Positions 8,307-14,369 of a DNA stretch of 38,921 nucleotides are shown here, piece after piece. The number at the start of each line of letters is the position of its first letter. Positions within the stretch are counted from its first letter, which is position 1. The stretch is taken from the IMG/VR virus record IMGVR_UViG_3300021437_000050, positions 1 to 38,921 of that record; one strand, 5' to 3'. The notes below the pieces were generated by a model, which worked only from the letters and a program-made list of their open reading frames with translations, had not been told where the DNA came from and made no database searches. The translations under genes and the position numbers were made by a program. The stretch comes from a virus.

Positions 8307-8336
8307 GATGTCATTTTTTTGGCACTCTTCTGAATT

Positions 8337-8567
8337 TCATTGGGCTTCTTGGATCAAGGCATTAAGCCGGTCTCTCTCTCCATCTTTTTCTGCTTTAAGA
8401 AGAGCAACACACATTTCGTTTCTTCCAATCCTACGAATAGCATTGTAGATAATCATGCTTTCGATTTCGGCCTCAAAGACTTCAGGGACTTCCAATCCAC
8501 AAGAGTTATAGAGATTGGAGATGAAGAGACACATAGCCTCCATCTGGGCTTGTTCATCTTTTCTCAT
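8337..8567 (-). CDS. Small early protein of unknown function (76 aa)
   Basis: Start at ATG 8567 (MRKDEQAQMEAMC), preceded by GGGAGCCAAA and overlapping the upstream gene stop as ATGA; the longer frame upstream lacks a ribosome site. The protein is helical and acidic (FEAEIESMIIYNAIRRIGR). It is the last gene of the leftward block before the terminators. No family recognised. Confidence 0.65.
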   Translation of the reverse strand: MRKDEQAQMEAMCLFISNLYNSCGLEVPEVFEAEIESMIIYNAIRRIGRNEMCVALLKAEKDGERDRLNALIQEAQ

Positions 8568-8761
8568 TTTGGCTCCCTGAACCCAAATGTTTTCTCGTTT
8601 TGTCCCCTGTACCAAACATGATATTCAGACTTCCCACAGCGTTTGCAGGTCTTCCTTAGAACATATTTTAGGACCCGGACCAGATAGGAAGACGGGTCTT
8701 TCTCCCACTCTTCACTGTACTCCCATTCGTGGTGCCCAAACCAGCATAGGATCCTACGCAT
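8564..8761 (-). CDS. Small protein with a CxxC zinc-knuckle (65 aa)
   Basis: ATG 8761 after AAGGGGAAGAAAC (MRRILCWFGHHEWEYSEEWE). It has CWFGHH near the N-terminus and CKRCGKSEYH near the C-terminus, which may together bind one zinc ion. Similar short C/H-x-W-E-Y ... C-x-x-C proteins are common in phages, without a defined role. The start overlaps the upstream gene end by 8 bases. Confidence 0.65.
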   Translation of the reverse strand: MRRILCWFGHHEWEYSEEWEKDPSSYLVRVLKYVLRKTCKRCGKSEYHVWYRGQNEKTFGFREPK

Positions 8762-9080
8762 GTTTCTTCCCCTTAGAGACCCACTTATTAAGTATTTCAA
8801 CATCCTTGGCAAAGACCATGAGAGCTAAACGGTTGTTTTTGACCGCGGGGAGTCCTGTTGCCCTAACGTAATCATTACTCCCTGGGCTGTTTTCCTCACC
8901 GTAGCTCGTAACCCTAACCGATAGCATCTTGCGAGTATCCCCAGAACGCTCTTGGGATGGCAAAAGAAGGTCGTATTCGTATCTTGGTGGATCAGGAAGA
9001 TATCTACATCCCCATTTGCTGACCCGACCGGTAATGGACATACCTTGGTGGAATTCAATATCATCCCTTTCATAAGGCAA
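8754..9080 (-). CDS. Small beta-rich early protein (108 aa)
   Basis: Chosen start TTG 9080, because TAGGAG sits 7 nt upstream; an internal ATG (13 codons in) lacks a convincing site. The sequence has a strand-rich core (MSITGRVSKWGCRYLPDPPR, EYDLLLPSQER, KMLSVRVTSYG) and a helical basic C-terminus (KDVEILNKWVSKGKKHA), reminiscent of a small OB-like fold. No family is recognised. Confidence 0.6.
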   Translation of the reverse strand: MPYERDDIEFHQGMSITGRVSKWGCRYLPDPPRYEYDLLLPSQERSGDTRKMLSVRVTSYGEENSPGSNDYVRATGLPAVKNNRLALMVFAKDVEILNKWVSKGKKHA

Positions 9081-9089
9081 CGGAATCTC

Positions 9090-9404
9090 CTATTCCTGCC
9101 ATTTTTTTGGCATCCTCTTCACCGTTAGATAACCTCCCTGGAGAAGCCATATGGTTGTGTCATAAACACAATGATAGAAGTCTTCCTGAACTCGCGGTTC
9201 TTTCCAGTGTTCATCAATGTATTTGTGGCATTTATCACAAAGGAAGGCTAATAGATCATGAGACTTATGGCTTACCCCATGCCCATCCGATATGGCATTT
9301 GAATGGCACCCCACTACTGTACCATCATTGGGCTTCTTACATAAAAAGCAGTGGGGAGAGTCTTGCGCTAAATCGCGCATGATTTGGCTTCGGTAAGGGT
9401 TCAT
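9090..9404 (-). CDS. DUF1364-like zinc-binding nuclease (104 aa)
   Basis: ATG 9404 after AAAGGATAAAAT. It contains CFLCKK (about residues 19-24), GCHSNAISDGHGVSHKSHD (about 32-50) and CDKCHKYID (about 56-64). This C-x2-C ... CH-x-N ... G-x-G-x-K-x-x-D ... C-x2-CH-x-x-ID pattern matches the phage DUF1364 family, a compact HNH-like recombination/endonuclease group related in context to lambdoid nin-region genes. It lies beside another nuclease, suggesting a recombination or host-DNA-processing module. Confidence 0.7.
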   Translation of the reverse strand: MNPYRSQIMRDLAQDSPHCFLCKKPNDGTVVGCHSNAISDGHGVSHKSHDLLAFLCDKCHKYIDEHWKEPRVQEDFYHCVYDTTIWLLQGGYLTVKRMPKKWQE

Positions 9405-9407
9405 ATT

Positions 9408-9737
9408 TTATCCTTTTGCCAAATATTGTTGCACCCATGCAAGAGCGATGCCTTTTTTGATGTGTTCGGCGGTGAAAGACATGGTATGGTACCCTTCAAG
9501 CGCTGCCAAGTTCATCTTTTCGCAATCTCGGGTGATACCCCTACCCGTAGTATGCCCCTGCGGGATAGTAATACCATCTTTCTTCCTCCAAATCCCCCCC
9601 TGGATCTCGATAAGCAAATCTTTGACTTGAAAGTCGAATGCGAATTTTCTACCAGGTATGGCCTTGACTTCCCGGAGGAAGAGAATATGGGCAGCTTTAA
9701 GTTGGAAAGCGAACGTGTTCTCAAGCGGAGAGGCCAT
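9408..9737 (-). CDS. PD-(D/E)xK / VSR-like endonuclease (109 aa)
   Basis: ATG 9737 (MASPLENTFAFQLKAA). The core FDFQVKDLLIEIQGG has the D ... E-x-[QD]-G-G spacing of very-short-patch-repair-like phage nucleases, followed by GRGITRDCEKMNLAALEGY, the typical G-x-T-x-D-x-E-K-x-N-x-A-x-x-x-G helix. It probably cuts DNA during recombination or packaging. The Asp/Glu/Gln core is intact by eye. It starts about 120 bp left of the first integron-like core site. Confidence 0.75.
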   Translation of the reverse strand: MASPLENTFAFQLKAAHILFLREVKAIPGRKFAFDFQVKDLLIEIQGGIWRKKDGITIPQGHTTGRGITRDCEKMNLAALEGYHTMSFTAEHIKKGIALAWVQQYLAKG

Positions 9738-9844
9738 TAGATACCTTCTGTGCGGTTTGTTTTACCCGTTTAGACGAACTTAGACAAATTGATTCCATTT
9801 AGTTTATCTATTCCATGGTTCGTAATTCAATTTTATCACAGTAC

Positions 9845-9862
9845 GCCTAATATACGTTAGGC
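9845..9862 (+). other. attI-like left boundary of array 1
   Basis: GCCTAATATACGTTAGGC: an inverted pair of core-like boxes, CCTAA and GTTAGG, 6 nt apart. It resembles the simple site at the crossover end of attI1, which as I recall it has CCTAA and GTTAGG about 6 nt apart, and lacks the long imperfect palindrome of an attC. The first cassette starts at T9857. Confidence 0.6.
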
Positions 9863-10174
9863 TTCATTCCGCAGGATGGAACCTTGCAGCCCCTTTCGCT
9901 TCAGATAGTCAATTGCCCGGTCAGGCAAACCATGTTCTGGTGCGACCTTCCTGAGCGAACTGGCGAGACTGCGAACAAGCATCGACAAGTCGTCAATTTC
10001 CCGTTTCCATTCTCCCCAGCAACAGTCTCCAACAGCCGTTTCAAGGTTCATGGTTCCCTGGCACCAAAGACAGGTCCCTTCCTCGCCTAACCCGGCGCTC
10101 GACTCTGACGTTGCCTGTGCCGACTGGTTAAACGTTCGCATGTCCTCTTTCATGGCTTTCTCAATCTCACTCAT
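9857..10174 (-). CDS. Cassette 1 gene: unknown 105-aa protein with C-x2-C
   Basis: ATG 10174 lies in the loop of attC1 behind AAAGGAGACGAA. The first ~40 codons (MSEIEKAMKEDMRTFNQSAQ, then TSESSAGLGEE) are encoded by the attC loop and L''/R'' arm. The cassette body adds CLWCQGTMNLETAVGDCC, a likely zinc site, then a helical region (EIDDLSMLVRSLASSLRKV) and LPDRAIDYLKRKG. The stop TAA is formed by TTA 9857-9859, the first bases of the cassette. Function unknown. Confidence 0.7.
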   Translation of the reverse strand: MSEIEKAMKEDMRTFNQSAQATSESSAGLGEEGTCLWCQGTMNLETAVGDCCWGEWKREIDDLSMLVRSLASSLRKVAPEHGLPDRAIDYLKRKGLQGSILRNEA

Positions 10175-10218
10175 TTCGTCTCCTTTCCGGCAACGCCGGT
10201 CAGCTTGAGCCGTTAGGC
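10085..10218 (+). other. attC1
   Basis: R'' GCCTAAC 10085-10091, L'' CTCGACTCTGACGTTGCC, L' GGCAACGCCGGTCAGCTTG, R' GTTAGGC 10212-10218. 134 bp. The loop carries the ribosome site and start of the cassette 1 gene. Confidence 0.85.
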
Positions 10219-10515
10219 GCGCCCACATTGCTCCCGCAAACGTGCGATCCACTTACCCGGCAACGTAGATTTGACAACATCCTCGAAATCATCCCGCATC
10301 CGCTGTCCACACACTTGGCAGAAATATCCATTTTCGTTTTTGCGAACATCCTCAAAGCCGCATTTCGCAGGGATTCTATTTTTTGACAGGTATAGAAAGT
10401 CATCCAGATCAGGGTGTTACGATGGCAGGCTATCCCACTCATCGCCTAACCCTTGCTTCAACCCGGACGTTACCTCCACGGGCTGCTGTTCTCCTTCGGC
10501 CTTTTGGATTTCCAT
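10213..10515 (-). pseudogene. Cassette 2 gene: zinc-ribbon-like protein interrupted by an in-frame TAA
   Basis: ATG 10515 in the attC2 loop follows GGAGGGAGC. The frame reads MEIQKAEGEQQPVEVTSGLK ... EWDSLPS, meets TAA at 10417-10419 (codon 33), then continues open in the same frame for 67 codons: HPDLDDFLYLSKNRIPAKCG, GYFCQVCGQRMRDDFEDV, ending CGRA with TAA exactly at the crossover (10213). The conserved-looking C-x2-C region lies after the stop. It may be a nonsense mutation, a base error or a suppressed stop. A different-frame ORF covering 10200-10442 is less protein-like. Confidence 0.6.
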
Positions 10516-10568
10516 GCTCCCTCCAAGGTTTCGGCGTCGGTAACGCCGGTTAAGCTCTTTCGTTAGGC
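10444..10568 (+). other. attC2
   Basis: R'' GCCTAAC 10444-10450, L'' TTCAACCCGGACGTTACC, L' GGTAACGCCGGTTAAGCTC, R' GTTAGGC 10562-10568. 125 bp. L'' has two bases (C and A) with no partner in L', as expected for extrahelical bases. Confidence 0.88.
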
Positions 10569-10862
10569 GCGGTCCATCTCATGCAGAAAAAGGTTTCGAT
10601 CCAACGTGTCTTCCCGGTCCTTCGCGCTCCGGTCTTCCCAATCGTCTTGGAGGTGCCCAAAATCTCGGGGTTCCGTCACGCTGGCTTCATGCCCACAAAT
10701 CCCACATGTACCGGAGTGCCAGCTCGAAACGGCGCAGATTCTCCGGCGTCCATACTTCGCGCCGCACATCGAGCAAACCCATGCGGGATATGGTCGCCTA
10801 ACCAATCGTTGAACCCGGACGTTACCCGCACCGTCCACCTTCGATCCGTTATCCTGTTCCAT
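10563..10862 (-). CDS. Cassette 3 gene: double C-x2-C zinc-ribbon protein (99 aa)
   Basis: ATG 10862 in the attC3 loop after GAGAGGAGAACGAACA. The N-terminus (MEQDNGSKVDGAGNVRVQRL) is read through the attC arm. The body has CSMCGAKYGRRR and CGICGHEASVTEP, a probable two-knuckle zinc ribbon, then an acidic tail (DDWEDRSAKDREDTLDRN). The stop TAA lies at the crossover. Many small DNA- or RNA-binding phage proteins have this layout, but the target is unknown. Confidence 0.72.
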   Translation of the reverse strand: MEQDNGSKVDGAGNVRVQRLVRRPYPAWVCSMCGAKYGRRRICAVSSWHSGTCGICGHEASVTEPRDFGHLQDDWEDRSAKDREDTLDRNLFLHEMDRA

Positions 10863-10922
10863 TGTTCGTTCTCCTCTCAAGATTCAGCCGCGTGTAACGC
10901 CGGTTAACTCCCATCGTTAGGC
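10796..10922 (+). other. attC3
   Basis: R'' GCCTAAC 10796-10802, L'' TTGAACCCGGACGTTACC, L' TGTAACGCCGGTTAACTC, R' GTTAGGC 10916-10922. 127 bp; gene start in the loop. Confidence 0.88.
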
Positions 10923-11078
10923 ATCATTCAGCGCTGTTGCTGCAATGTCGTACATTGCGTGTGAATTCGTTTCCTTAACGATCATTTCAAGGGCTTGCCT
11001 ATAGCGTTCAAGTCTTTCTTCAAGCGCTGAAATCTCGTCTTCCAGCGCTTCCATTTCATTCATTTCGTCCTTGGCCAT
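10917..11078 (-). CDS. Cassette 4 gene: short coiled-coil protein (53 aa)
   Basis: ATG 11078 after AAAAAGGAGAAGCG, outside attC4, unlike cassettes 1-3. The sequence (MAKDEMNEMEALEDEISALE, ERLERYRQALEMIVKE) is a clear heptad coiled coil. It stops at TAA 10917-10919, at the crossover point. Function unknown; a dimerising antagonist or scaffold is possible. Confidence 0.7.
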   Translation of the reverse strand: MAKDEMNEMEALEDEISALEERLERYRQALEMIVKETNSHAMYDIAATALNDA

Positions 11079-11104
11079 CGCTTCTCCTTTTTAGATTCGT
11101 CCCC

Positions 11105-11192
11105 GCCTAACCTGGGCTTCAACTTGCGTTCGCTACGCTCACCGGACGCTTCCGCTACGCTCCAGCGCCGAGTTAAGCCCTGGGCGTTGGGC
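11105..11192 (+). other. attC4 with an 18-bp insertion in L''
   Basis: R'' GCCTAAC 11105-11111 and R' GTTGGGC 11186-11192. L'' reads TTCAAC, then an 18-bp insert (11124-11141), then CCGGACGCT. The outer arms CTGGGCTTCAACT and AGTTAAGCCCTGG pair well. 88 bp, no gene start in the loop. Confidence 0.82.
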
Positions 11193-11195
11193 GAC

Positions 11196-11396
11196 TCAGC
11201 GGCACATCGCCTGTGTGTGTCTCCACTCGGTTTCATGTTCGGTGTAGCCCTTGCGTTCGTTCTCCCACTCAGACCGCAAAACGGATACGGCGACACCACC
11301 ACAGGGTTTCCACCCTTTCCCTTCTTCTATCTTTTCATTCACCAATAGCTCAAGCGCCTCGGCGTTATTGGCTTCAAGCAGCATGTATGTTTTCAT
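11196..11396 (-). CDS. Cassette 5 gene: unknown 66-aa protein
   Basis: Start ATG 11396 (MKTYMLLEANNAEALELLVN) after TTTAAGGAGATAAAG. A longer frame from GTG 11471, translated through attC5, is open but has no better site. The body EKIEEGKGWKPCGGVAVSVL looks like a compact alpha/beta fold of the sort seen in short DUF1737-like proteins (helix, then E-G-W-x-P-x-G-G strand), a resemblance only. Stop TGA at 11196. Confidence 0.68.
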   Translation of the reverse strand: MKTYMLLEANNAEALELLVNEKIEEGKGWKPCGGVAVSVLRSEWENERKGYTEHETEWRHTQAMCR

Positions 11397-11416
11397 CTTT
11401 ATCTCCTTAAAGAGTC

Positions 11417-11540
11417 GCTCAACCCATCGTTCAACCCGGACGCTGCCTCCACTGGCAACCTCCTCCTCCACTCATCCGGATTTCTCGTCTCCTTCCAGCG
11501 CGCCGCAGTCGGCACCGCCGGTTAACTCCATACGTTAGGC
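11417..11540 (+). other. attC5
   Basis: R'' GCTCAAC 11417-11423 complements its own cassette's R' GTTGGGC at all but one position, unlike the common GCCTAAC. L'' TTCAACCCGGACGCTGCC, L' GGCACCGCCGGTTAACTC, R' GTTAGGC 11534-11540. 124 bp. Confidence 0.88.
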
Positions 11541-11945
11541 TGGCCCATCACCAATACAGTTGTTCGCCCGTTCCTTAACCCAAGCGATAGCCTCTCCAAT
11601 CGTTTTGCTTTCAGAGTCCCGAACATCGAAGCCGCCCGATGCAAGCCAGAACTTTCCTTCTGGATCTCGATACCCGGCTTCAATGTCTCTCCATCCAAAT
11701 CCAGTCATACGGTCTAAAACCGTAAGGCTTCCAAGATTTGTATGCAGAGCAAATTGATAGTCATCTTCCCAGCGGGGAACTTCGTGAAATAGTTCTCCAG
11801 AAAAAACGGATTCAAACGTCGCGTTCCGATAACATTCTTTCCCGTGTTGGTTGATGTATTTCTCCATCTCCCCATCGGGCCTAACCAGGCCCTTCAACTC
11901 GGACGCGGCCTGTGTCGGTTGCGTACTTCCATTTTCCTCGCTCAA
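11535..11945 (-). CDS. Cassette 6 gene: unknown 136-aa protein
   Basis: TTG 11945 in the attC6 loop, 6 nt after AAAGGAG; the same MSE- start as cassettes 1 and 7 supports TTG. The attC arm encodes QPTQAASELKGLVRP. The body is beta-rich (YQFALHTNLGSLTVLDRM, GFGWRDIEAGYRDPEGKFWL, ASGGFDVRD) and ends in a helix (IGEAIAWVKERANNC). The strand-rich W/G pattern recalls small phage proteins of unknown role. TAA falls exactly at the crossover. Confidence 0.7.
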   Translation of the reverse strand: MSEENGSTQPTQAASELKGLVRPDGEMEKYINQHGKECYRNATFESVFSGELFHEVPRWEDDYQFALHTNLGSLTVLDRMTGFGWRDIEAGYRDPEGKFWLASGGFDVRDSESKTIGEAIAWVKERANNCIGDGPA

Positions 11946-12004
11946 TGTTTTCTCCTTTCACAATGGTTTCGCTGGGCCACGCCGGTTAAGGCCGAACGTT
12001 AGGC
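11879..12004 (+). other. attC6
   Basis: R'' GCCTAAC 11879-11885, L'' TTCAACTCGGACGCGGCC, L' GGCCACGCCGGTTAAGGC, R' GTTAGGC 11998-12004. 126 bp; loop contains the TTG start of the cassette 6 gene. Confidence 0.87.
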
Positions 12005-12256
12005 CCACTTATCCGAGAGCCAATCTTGAAGACTGCTTTCTGTTATTTTCTCGACCAGCGAATCACACTTATTCCCTCCATAATCCCATGCGATTCTGGC
12101 GCACCGTTCGCGCTCGGCCCTCACTCCTGCTGTATATGCCTCATAAACATTGGTAACGACTGCTCCGCACGGCATCACCGCCCCGGCAGCGCCTAGCCCA
12201 GCGCTCGACCTTGACGCAGCCTCGGGTGTCAAACCATTTTCAGTGTTCTCACTCAT
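11999..12256 (-). CDS. Cassette 7 gene: unknown 85-aa protein
   Basis: ATG 12256 in the attC7 loop after GGAGGAGAAAACG. The attC arm gives MSENTENGLTPEAASRSSAG. The body has AVVTNVYEAYTAGVRAERER, then CARIAWDYGGNKCD and a C-terminal helix to DKWA. The region YTAGVRAERERCARIA is frequent in short phage proteins, without assigned function. TAA at the crossover. Confidence 0.7.
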   Translation of the reverse strand: MSENTENGLTPEAASRSSAGLGAAGAVMPCGAVVTNVYEAYTAGVRAERERCARIAWDYGGNKCDSLVEKITESSLQDWLSDKWA

Positions 12257-12315
12257 CGTTTTCTCCTCCGTCCGGCATTGTCCTGGGCTGCGCTGGTCAG
12301 CTTGATACGTTAGGC
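12191..12315 (+). other. attC7
   Basis: R'' GCCTAGC 12191-12197 (one base off RYYYAAC), L'' CTCGACCTTGACGCAGCC, L' GGCTGCGCTGGTCAGCTTG, R' GTTAGGC 12309-12315. 125 bp. Confidence 0.82.
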
Positions 12316-12324
12316 CACACCCTC

Positions 12325-12540
12325 CTAGAATGTCTCGCACAATTCGCGCAATCGGGATTCCATGCGGTCTCTGTGCTCCGCGCATCTCGACCAATGCGCG
12401 TTCCCAGTTGTCATTTTCGCCCTTGAGGCACTAGGCTCTATTGATCCGCGCGTAAAAGCCGCTTTTGTGCTGGCCTCGGATGCCTTGATGAAATCCACTG
12501 CGGCTCGTTTAATGGCTTCCGCTTTTTCTGCCTGTGTCAT
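12325..12540 (-). CDS. Cassette 8 gene: helical unknown protein (71 aa)
   Basis: ATG 12540 after TTGGAGTCTAT, outside attC8. Sequence MTQAEKAEAIKRAAVDFIKA then AHWSRCAEHRDRMESRLREL: two amphipathic helices with a polar linker. TAG stop at 12325, 15 bp inside the cassette rather than at the crossover. Unknown function. Confidence 0.65.
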   Translation of the reverse strand: MTQAEKAEAIKRAAVDFIKASEASTKAAFTRGSIEPSASRAKMTTGNAHWSRCAEHRDRMESRLRELCETF

Positions 12541-12585
12541 ATAGACTCCAACTGTTAAGGATTGCTTAATTGTTCGTCCCGTGCA

Positions 12586-12649
12586 GCCTAACCAGTCGTT
12601 CGAGCGGAAGTCACCTCCGGTGCCTCCGCTCAACTCCGGAGCGTTAGGC
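12586..12649 (+). other. attC8 (short form)
   Basis: R'' GCCTAAC 12586-12592, arms GAGCGGAAGTCACC and GGTGCCTCCGCTC around a 3-nt loop, R' GTTAGGC 12643-12649. At 64 bp it is the most compact site and close to the classic 59-base-element form. It has no gene in its loop. Confidence 0.85.
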
Positions 12650-12832
12650 CGCACCATCAGCGGCAAGAACTTGTCCACAGGAGCAGCGAAATCTCAAGAG
12701 CGCGTCTCTGTGTGGAACTGCGATTTCAAACCGAATTCCGCAGGTTGGGCAGTAGTAAGTGCAGAAACAGTTTGTGATATCTCGGTAGATCATCTCGACT
12801 TGTTTGGGTTTTTTTGTGGCATTGGGGTGCAT
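12644..12832 (-). CDS. Gene at the right end of array 1: zinc-ribbon protein (62 aa)
   Basis: ATG 12832 after GTGGAGGAGTGATAATC. It has CPTCGIRFEI and CSCGQV, plus CFCTYYCPTC, likely a zinc ribbon. The TAA stop at 12644 is made by the last R' core, but no attC follows on its right, so this is either phage backbone or a cassette that lost its attC. Probably the original gene at whose 3' end the array was built. Confidence 0.7.
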   Translation of the reverse strand: MHPNATKKPKQVEMIYRDITNCFCTYYCPTCGIRFEIAVPHRDALLRFRCSCGQVLAADGAA

Positions 12833-12851
12833 GATTATCACTCCTCCACAG

Positions 12852-13040
12852 TTACGGTTTGCGGAGGTCGGCAAGGGCACGGGTGAGGTCAAGTGAGGAA
12901 CGGCGAACCGCACCGGACTCCTTGACGCCGTAGTGAAAGAAACCTGGTTCGTATTGTTCTTCCGACGCTCGATACGCTTTCACCCGTTCGAGAAACCGTT
13001 TCGCCTCGGCTTCGGCAATCTTCAGTTTCGAGAAATTCAT
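12852..13040 (-). CDS. Small helical early protein (62 aa)
   Basis: ATG 13040 after TGGAGGAACC. Basic and helical (MNFSKLKIAEAEAKRFLERV), then SEEQYEPGFFHYGVKESGAV and a C-terminal helix (SLDLTRALADLRK). Short phage proteins with this layout are common but uncharacterised. It lies 20 bp upstream, in the direction of transcription, of the array-end gene. Confidence 0.68.
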   Translation of the reverse strand: MNFSKLKIAEAEAKRFLERVKAYRASEEQYEPGFFHYGVKESGAVRRSSLDLTRALADLRKP

Positions 13041-13086
13041 GGTTCCTCCAGATGGACAGAATGCATTCCGTCTTGGTTATAGGTTG

Positions 13087-13107
13087 AACTGAGACATGGT
13101 CTCAGTT
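13087..13107. promoter_or_regulatory. Perfect palindrome, putative operator
   Basis: AACTGAGAC-ATG-GTCTCAGTT: 9-bp arms with a 3-nt centre, in a gap upstream of the leftward gene starting at 13040. The TGAGAC half-site recurs three times at 15086-15132, so a common regulator may bind both. Confidence 0.5.
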
Positions 13108-13175
13108 GTTGCTAGATGCGCCTCAGCGCTTGGTTGGAAGGGTATGCTCCCAAAAGATTTCAGACACATTTTGGA

Positions 13176-13559
13176 TCATGTTCCTAATTTGGCAAGAGTC
13201 GGCTGGAGAGAGGGTTTCCCTTCGGGTTTGCAGAAACATTCAACACTTTTTTTGTAGTTGAGACTTTGTTTCATTTGGGACTCCTGTTCCTTGCCCCAGC
13301 ATATCGGGTGCCCACAGGTGTACCGCTGCCCCATTCCTGGGACTGTGAAGGGGGTAGGATCTTCGAAAGGCTTCGTTTCATGTCCAACAGCCTGCCAAAC
13401 ATAAAACACGACCTGGCACCAAGGGCACCGCATGGGGAGGGTTTTTGTAAATTCCTTCCCATGGTGCACGCGGGGTGAAGGATCAGGTAGGTTGTCCACA
13501 CTCTGCCGGTTGATTGCCCATTCGAGATTGAACGGAGTGTATGTTTTACCCAGTTGCAT
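13176..13559 (-). CDS. Zinc-ribbon protein of unknown function (127 aa)
   Basis: ATG 13559 after TTGGAGGGCTT. RCPWCQVVFYVWQAVGHETK (about residues 44-63) and YTCGHPICWG (about 80-89) suggest a split zinc site; another pair, CFC, is near the C-terminus. It overlaps the end of the replication-like gene by 14 bases, so the two are coupled and may act together. Confidence 0.65.
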   Translation of the reverse strand: MQLGKTYTPFNLEWAINRQSVDNLPDPSPRVHHGKEFTKTLPMRCPWCQVVFYVWQAVGHETKPFEDPTPFTVPGMGQRYTCGHPICWGKEQESQMKQSLNYKKSVECFCKPEGKPSLQPTLAKLGT

Positions 13560-14292
13560 AAGCCCTCCAACCTTGTTCCTTCATCCATTTTGAAGCATCT
13601 GGCATGTACTGCGCATCCCTAGCCTTGGAAAGAGCAACGGCAGCCGCGTACAGAATTTCAGGAGTCGCACCTTCACTCCGGATCGCATCCCGGAAGGTTT
13701 TCGCAATCGTCAAGGGGTAAGATTTCTTGTCGGCTGGGAACGGTTTAAGGACTTCCCAGAAGACCGAAGAGTAATCCATACCGTCCCACTCAAGTATTTC
13801 TTTCAACCCCTCCTTCGGAGGTACAATCTTTATAGTCTTCTTTGTCTTATTCTTGGTCTCTTCATTATAACGGTCCGCTGGTTGGTCCGCCGTTGGTCCG
13901 CTGGTTGGTCCGGTTGATGGGCTAAGTCGTTTATTCGTATCAATTTGGTCAGCCTGATGGTTGGTCCGCTGTTGGTCCGCTGGTTGGTCCGGTTGAATCC
14001 GAGTTTTACGCAAGATCCCAAGGCTTTGGAAAATTTCACCCATCCCCTTCCTACAGACGCTTTTTTTGAGCGGTTTCAATAGACCATCGCATACCGCTTT
14101 CTCGGTAAACGAGGTCGCTTTCGAATGGCCAACTGCAAATTCTAGCTCAATCTCCCTTCGGCTGAATCTCAGTTGCCCTTGCTCAAGTCCATTAAACCCG
14201 TCTACCCCCGCTATTTTTGGGATTAACCATAAAAGAAACCTATGGTACTCACTTCCATCTAACCATTCGAGGTCGATCATTGCAAAAGGCAT
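13546..14292 (-). CDS. Putative replication initiator with internal repeats (248 aa)
   Basis: Residues about 1-105 read as a winged-helix DNA-binding domain (FSRREIELEFAVGHSKATSF, TEKAVCDGLLKPLKKS). Then comes a low-complexity linker rich in Q, P, D, T and N, encoded by tandem GGTTGGTCC repeats. The C-terminal domain begins with LEWDGMDYSSVFWEVLKPFP. The order (initiator-type domain, repeat linker, C-terminal domain) resembles lambdoid O and other replisome-organiser proteins, whose genes carry the origin. The start at ATG 14292 has a weak ribosome site; ATG 14280 is an alternative. Confidence 0.65.
   Translation of the reverse strand: MPFAMIDLEWLDGSEYHRFLLWLIPKIAGVDGFNGLEQGQLRFSRREIELEFAVGHSKATSFTEKAVCDGLLKPLKKSVCRKGMGEIFQSLGILRKTRIQPDQPADQQRTNHQADQIDTNKRLSPSTGPTSGPTADQPADRYNEETKNKTKKTIKIVPPKEGLKEILEWDGMDYSSVFWEVLKPFPADKKSYPLTIAKTFRDAIRSEGATPEILYAAAVALSKARDAQYMPDASKWMKEQGWRAYATG
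13873..13995. repeat. Iteron-like repeats inside the replication gene, putative origin
   Basis: Direct repeats with core GTTGGTCC or GTTGGTCCGC occur in two clusters, about 13873-13915 and 13961-13995, each with several copies spaced about 10-13 bp. An AT-richer segment between them includes TTTATTCGTATCAATTTGG. Iterons inside an initiator gene are a known origin design. Confidence 0.6.
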
Positions 14293-14369
14293 TCAATCAT
14301 CCGGAAGGGGAACCTACTCTCCTACAGCATAAACCGCAAGAGGGTAAGTCAACGATGCAAATTGCTACA

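Larger units (their letters stand above)
7813..8336. other. Intergenic stretch between convergent gene blocks
   Basis: No credible ORF in 524 bp. It holds two leftward terminator hairpins, a candidate leftward promoter (8278-8306), a small inverted repeat CTCTAG-7 nt-CTAGAG (8162-8180), and GTGAGC/GCTCAC at about 7864 and 7936 that would close a helix around the 7871-7912 hairpin. A near-repeat (CAGTTCCTTGG at about 7846, CAGTTCCTCGG at about 7916) lies on either side. It could encode a structured leftward RNA or serve as a transcription barrier. Confidence 0.6.
9845..12649 (+). mobile_element. Integron cassette array 1 (8 cassettes, 8 attC sites)
   Basis: From the attI-like pair at 9845-9862 to the last R' core at 12643-12649. 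Crossover points (between G and TT of GTTRRRY) fall after 9856, 10212, 10562, 10916, 11186, 11534, 11998, 12309 and 12643, giving cassettes of 356, 350, 354, 270, 348, 464, 311 and 334 bp. All attC sites face the same way on the plus strand, while all cassette genes read leftward. No integrase gene lies in or near the array. Phage genes continue on both sides, so it is embedded in the genome. Confidence 0.9.

Noticed and set aside
8825-9073. 82-aa minus ORF overlapping the 8754-9080 gene
   Set aside because: Alternative frame without a ribosome site; the other frame couples with its neighbours.
9884-10090. Plus-strand ORFs in cassettes that end at GCCTAAC (for example 68 aa here)
   Set aside because: This is the classical orientation, so I considered them, but starts are TTG without ribosome sites and compositions are not protein-like, whereas the minus frames have AAGGAG sites and domains.
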